Source: Alphaproteobacteria bacterium US3C007 (GTDB lineage: Bacteria; Pseudomonadota; Alphaproteobacteria; Rhodobacterales; Rhodobacteraceae). From it: DNA of 64,000 nt. The notes below the pieces were generated by a model that saw nothing but the letters and a program-made list of their open reading frames with translations, did not search any database and had not been told where the DNA came from. This document shows, piece by piece, positions 62,872 through 64,000 of this stretch (position 1 is the stretch's first letter; the number at the start of each line of letters is the position of its first letter). The stretch is from assembly GCA_034423775.1 (NCBI GenBank), contig CP139918.1:1798001-1862000 (forward strand), in the 5' to 3' direction. The translations under genes were made by a program, and so were the position numbers.

Positions 62872-64000
62872 GACATCTTCAGATCTTGTAGGTTTCCGAC
62901 GAACCCCTCTTCGTCTTCAAGACATCTGAGATCAAACCAAAGCGCATCATTGGAAATACGCCCAATCACTGGAACCGGCAATTCGCGAAAAGTCTTGGCA
63001 AGCCTGTTCAACGCAGCACCGGGGCGGCGCAAATCCGGCCGCGTTATCTTGAGAGCAGCGCTTTGCAATCTATCGATTGGCAGGGCACCGCTGCCCACCT
63101 GGCTATGAGTGCGCGAGACTACAACTTCGAATTTTTTGCAACAGTCTTGAAGGACCGAGGCCAAGCGGCCAGCTAACTGTTCGATTTCCACAGGGTTGCG
63201 CGTCAAAAGACGCAATGTCGGCAGCTCTTTCACTAGGCACTCGGGGTTGGTGTATAACCTCAGAACAGCTTGTAGGGCCGCCAAGGTGATCTTGTCGGGC
63301 CGCATGGCCCGGGTCATGGGGTTGCGTTTGAGTTTGTCGATGAGATCGCGGCGGCCCGCAATGATGCCCGCCTGTGGCCCACCTAGTAGCTTATCACCGC
63401 TAAATGTCACCAGATCCGCCCCAGACGCTAAAGCTTCTGTGACAGTTGTTTCGTGCGGGAGATTGTAGGGCTCTAGGTCAATCAAAGTGCCGCTTCCCAA
63501 ATCTGTGACAAAGGGCAGATTGTAACGATGTGCGATCTCCGCAAGGTCCTCCTCCGAGACGCTTTTGGTAAAGCCTTTTATCTCAAAGTTGCTGGTATGG
63601 ACCTTCATCAGCAATGCAGTTTTAGGGCCGATCGCGGCGTCGAAATCTGCTTTATGAGTCCGGTTTGTTGTGCCAACTTCCACCAGCTTGCATCCTGCGC
63701 GTGCCATGATGTCCGGCATGCGGAAGGCCCCACCGATCTCGATCAGTTCACCTCGCGAAACAGGCACCTCTTTGCGTTGCGCCAGGCTGTTGAGCGTCAG
63801 CAACACGGCTGCTGCATTGTTGTTAACAACAAGCGCGCCTTCTGCCCCGGTTAACTGGCACAGCAGAGCTTCGGCATGCCTATGCCGATCACCGCGTTTG
63901 CCCGTTTCCAAATTAAATTCCACGTTACTTGCGCCACGCGAAACATCCACCATCGCCTGTATCGCGGATTGAGGCAGTGGCGCGCGACCAAGATTGGTGT
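62868..64000 (-). CDS. selA: Selenocysteine synthase, 5' part beyond the window
   Basis: The 3' 377 codons of selA; the frame stays open to the window edge. It reads [16 protein letters not shown], then [20 protein letters not shown], and the PLP Lys is in [16 protein letters not shown]. SelA converts Ser-tRNA-Sec to Sec-tRNA-Sec with selenophosphate. About 90 N-terminal residues are missing because of the window end, not a mutation. An internal ATG at 63953 is not the true start. Confidence 0.96.
   Translation of the reverse strand, partial: TNLGRAPLPQSAIQAMVDVSRGASNVEFNLETGKRGDRHRHAEALLCQLTGAEGALVVNNNAAAVLLTLNSLAQRKEVPVSRGELIEIGGAFRMPDIMARAGCKLVEVGTTNRTHKADFDAAIGPKTALLMKVHTSNFEIKGFTKSVSEEDLAEIAHRYNLPFVTDLGSGTLIDLEPYNLPHETTVTEALASGADLVTFSGDKLLGGPQAGIIAGRRDLIDKLKRNPMTRAMRPDKITLAALQAVLRLYTNPECLVKELPTLRLLTRNPVEIEQLAGRLASVLQDCCKKFEVVVSRTHSQVGSGALPIDRLQSAALKITRPDLRRPGAALNRLAKTFRELPVPVIGRISNDALWFDLRCLEDEEGFVGNLQDLKMS

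Overview
The window looks like chromosome from a marine alphaproteobacterium, most likely of the Rhodobacteraceae (Roseobacter group). The signs are a DUF3768 gene, many LysR regulators, catabolic operons for small organic compounds, UgpC/MalK- and Dpp-type ABC importers, and short tyrosine recombinases of the kind scattered through that family. The assignment rests on gene content read by eye; no search was run. No rRNA, complete standard tRNA or CRISPR array is present; the only complete RNA gene recognised is tRNA-Sec (selC).

Layout. 0-7.1 kb (+): eight tightly packed genes with a threonate/erythronate-type (Otn) core, namely a DUF1537 kinase, a class II aldolase/decarboxylase, a hydroxypyruvate-isomerase-like protein and a 2-hydroxyacid dehydrogenase, joined by a bicupin, an HpcH/HpaI aldolase, an alpha/beta hydrolase and an RraA-like aldolase. 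7.6-14.8 kb (-): a LacI-controlled sugar ABC importer with a GH63-like glycosidase, probably for a glycosylglycerate-type solute; nearly identical 39-bp repeats flank the block. 15.1-20.9 kb: a mobile island with a short integrase, DUF3768, a clamp-loader-like AAA+ ATPase and several unrecognised genes.

21-31.5 kb: a LysR regulator diverging from an operon with an AidB-like acyl-CoA dehydrogenase, an NAD(P)-binding protein, a GcvT/DmdA-like methyltransferase, an NDP-forming acyl-CoA ligase, a thiolase and a Mo-bisMGD S/N-oxide reductase-like enzyme. 31.5-33.9 kb: a broken hydrolase, a phosphodiesterase and an orphan ABC membrane domain. 34.1-40.5 kb: a second GcvT-like gene with an AMP-forming acyl-CoA ligase, an aldehyde dehydrogenase and an enoyl-CoA hydratase, controlled by a LysR of the same subfamily. 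40.7-45.9 kb: a peptide/opine-type ABC importer beside a LysR pseudogene. The three LysR loci share a 17-bp AT-rich palindrome 6-7 nt before the start codon.

46.9-52.5 kb: a GcvA-type LysR diverging from a six-gene operon that joins a PhyH 2OG oxygenase, a PhnZ-like HD-domain oxygenase, a class II aldolase, a membrane di-iron desaturase/hydroxylase, a PanB-like lyase and a Rieske ferredoxin. I recognise no pathway with this set, and it is one of the two best candidates for undescribed biology. 52.5-57.8 kb: a mobile, decaying zone with a truncated IS110 transposase, the 3' half of a tRNA-Phe as an attachment-site scar, 93-bp direct repeats around a copper-chaperone module with pseudogenes, an integrase and a ProX-type deacylase.

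57.8-64 kb: a complete selenocysteine locus: selD, and convergent selA-selB-selC (selA runs off the right edge). Directly upstream of selD lies one continuous reading frame interrupted by a single UGA at 58769. It encodes a GrdB/PrdB-family selenoprotein with a U-x-x-C motif, which standard gene calling would split into two proteins.
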